DNA from: Actinomycetes bacterium
GTDB taxonomy: Bacteria > Actinomycetota > Actinomycetes > Mycobacteriales > Micromonosporaceae
Direction of reading: 5' to 3'
Length of the DNA stretch: 5,981 nt
Assembly (NCBI GenBank): GCA_023437285.1
Contig: JAEZGP010000576.1
Span: forward strand, 1-5,981
Position numbers and translations under genes: made by a program. The notes beneath the pieces were generated by a model. The model worked only from the letters and a program-made list of their open reading frames with translations. It was not told where the DNA came from and ran no database searches. Below are positions 5,812 to 5,981 of the stretch, piece by piece (within the stretch, counting starts at the first letter, position 1; the number at the start of each line of letters is the position of its first letter).

Positions 5812-5857
5812 GCGATGAACCGTGGCGGCACGTATGGGTACCGCCACGGTTCATCGC
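5812..5857. terminator. Perfect 17-bp inverted repeat, probable (bidirectional) terminator
   Basis: The arms 5812-5828 and 5841-5857 are perfect reverse complements (GCGATGAACCGTGGCGG), with a 12-nt loop. The element begins 30 bp after the DUF3099 stop. No continuous T-run follows, only a mildly T-rich stretch (5859-5873), as is common for actinobacterial hairpin terminators. A smaller 6-bp stem (5789-5794 with 5805-5810) lies just before it. It stands between DUF3099 and the apparent convergent gene end at 5897, so it could serve both strands. Confidence 0.72.
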
Positions 5858-5896
5858 CTGTTGATGATCTTGTCGCCGAGGCGGCTGGGCCGGCCG

Positions 5897-5981
5897 TCAG
5901 GGGCGCGCGCCGAGCCGGGTGACGGCCGCGGCGCCGCGTTCGGTGGCGGTCCGCCGCGCGTCGGCCGGCGCCGGTCTCGTT
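5897..5981 (-). CDS. 3' end of an unidentified minus-strand gene (cut by window)
   Basis: Read on the minus strand from the right edge, one frame stays open for 27 codons and ends in TGA at 5897-5899. Its third positions are G or C in 25 of 27 codons, and its composition is ordinary (ending AAAVTRLGARP), unlike the Arg-rich alternative frames. This fits a real C-terminus convergent with DUF3099 across the hairpin at 5812-5857. The fragment is too short to name. Confidence 0.42.
   Translation of the reverse strand, partial: TRPAPADARRTATERGAAAVTRLGARP

Noticed and set aside
5294..5854. A 186-codon minus-strand frame across DUF3099
   Set aside because: Begins inside the inverted repeat and runs antisense to DUF3099 into the hydrolase in a different frame; no domain.

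Overview
The window is very GC-rich DNA with strong G/C at third codon positions. Its gene families are typical of Actinomycetota: an ECF42 sigma factor with a DGPF partner, a DUF3099 membrane protein, an actinobacterial HhH-GPD protein, and a Tat-type lipoprotein dienelactone hydrolase. A filamentous actinomycete such as a Micromonosporaceae member is plausible, but the genus is an inference. No tRNA, rRNA, CRISPR array, insertion sequence or phage gene was seen.

Left half (1-3227, minus strand): a three-gene signalling and efflux unit, transcribed right to left. A DGPF/YCII-domain protein (2819-3157) overlaps by 4 bp (GTGA) the gene for an ECF42-type sigma factor with a C-terminal TPR-like extension (1554-2822). 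A QacA/SmvA-like 14-helix MFS pump (start 1528, running off the left edge) follows after 25 bp. The main finding is that the ECF42-type promoter signature TGTCGA-N17-CGTC occurs twice on this strand. One copy (3201-3227) is upstream of the DGPF gene. The other (1564-1590) lies inside the last codons of the sigma gene, upstream of the pump. The two copies also share extra bases in the spacer. This suggests a positively autoregulated sigma factor that also drives the pump from its own promoter.

Middle (3228-4479, plus strand): a divergent gene pair with 12 bp between the genes. The first encodes a histidine-phosphatase-fold protein with a degenerate RHG motif (about 3331-3903). The second encodes a small HhH-GPD family protein related to base-excision DNA glycosylases (3916-4479). 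An AT-rich, inverted-repeat element (3296-3311) lies just upstream of the phosphatase.

Right part (4464-5981): a dienelactone-hydrolase-family lipoprotein (4464-5357, minus) converges on the HhH-GPD gene with a 16-bp tail-to-tail overlap. It diverges from a DUF3099 two-helix membrane protein (5420-5782, plus) across only 62 bp. A perfect 17-bp inverted repeat (5812-5857) follows DUF3099 and probably terminates transcription. The last ~85 bases look like the 3' end of another minus-strand gene that cannot be identified from so short a piece.
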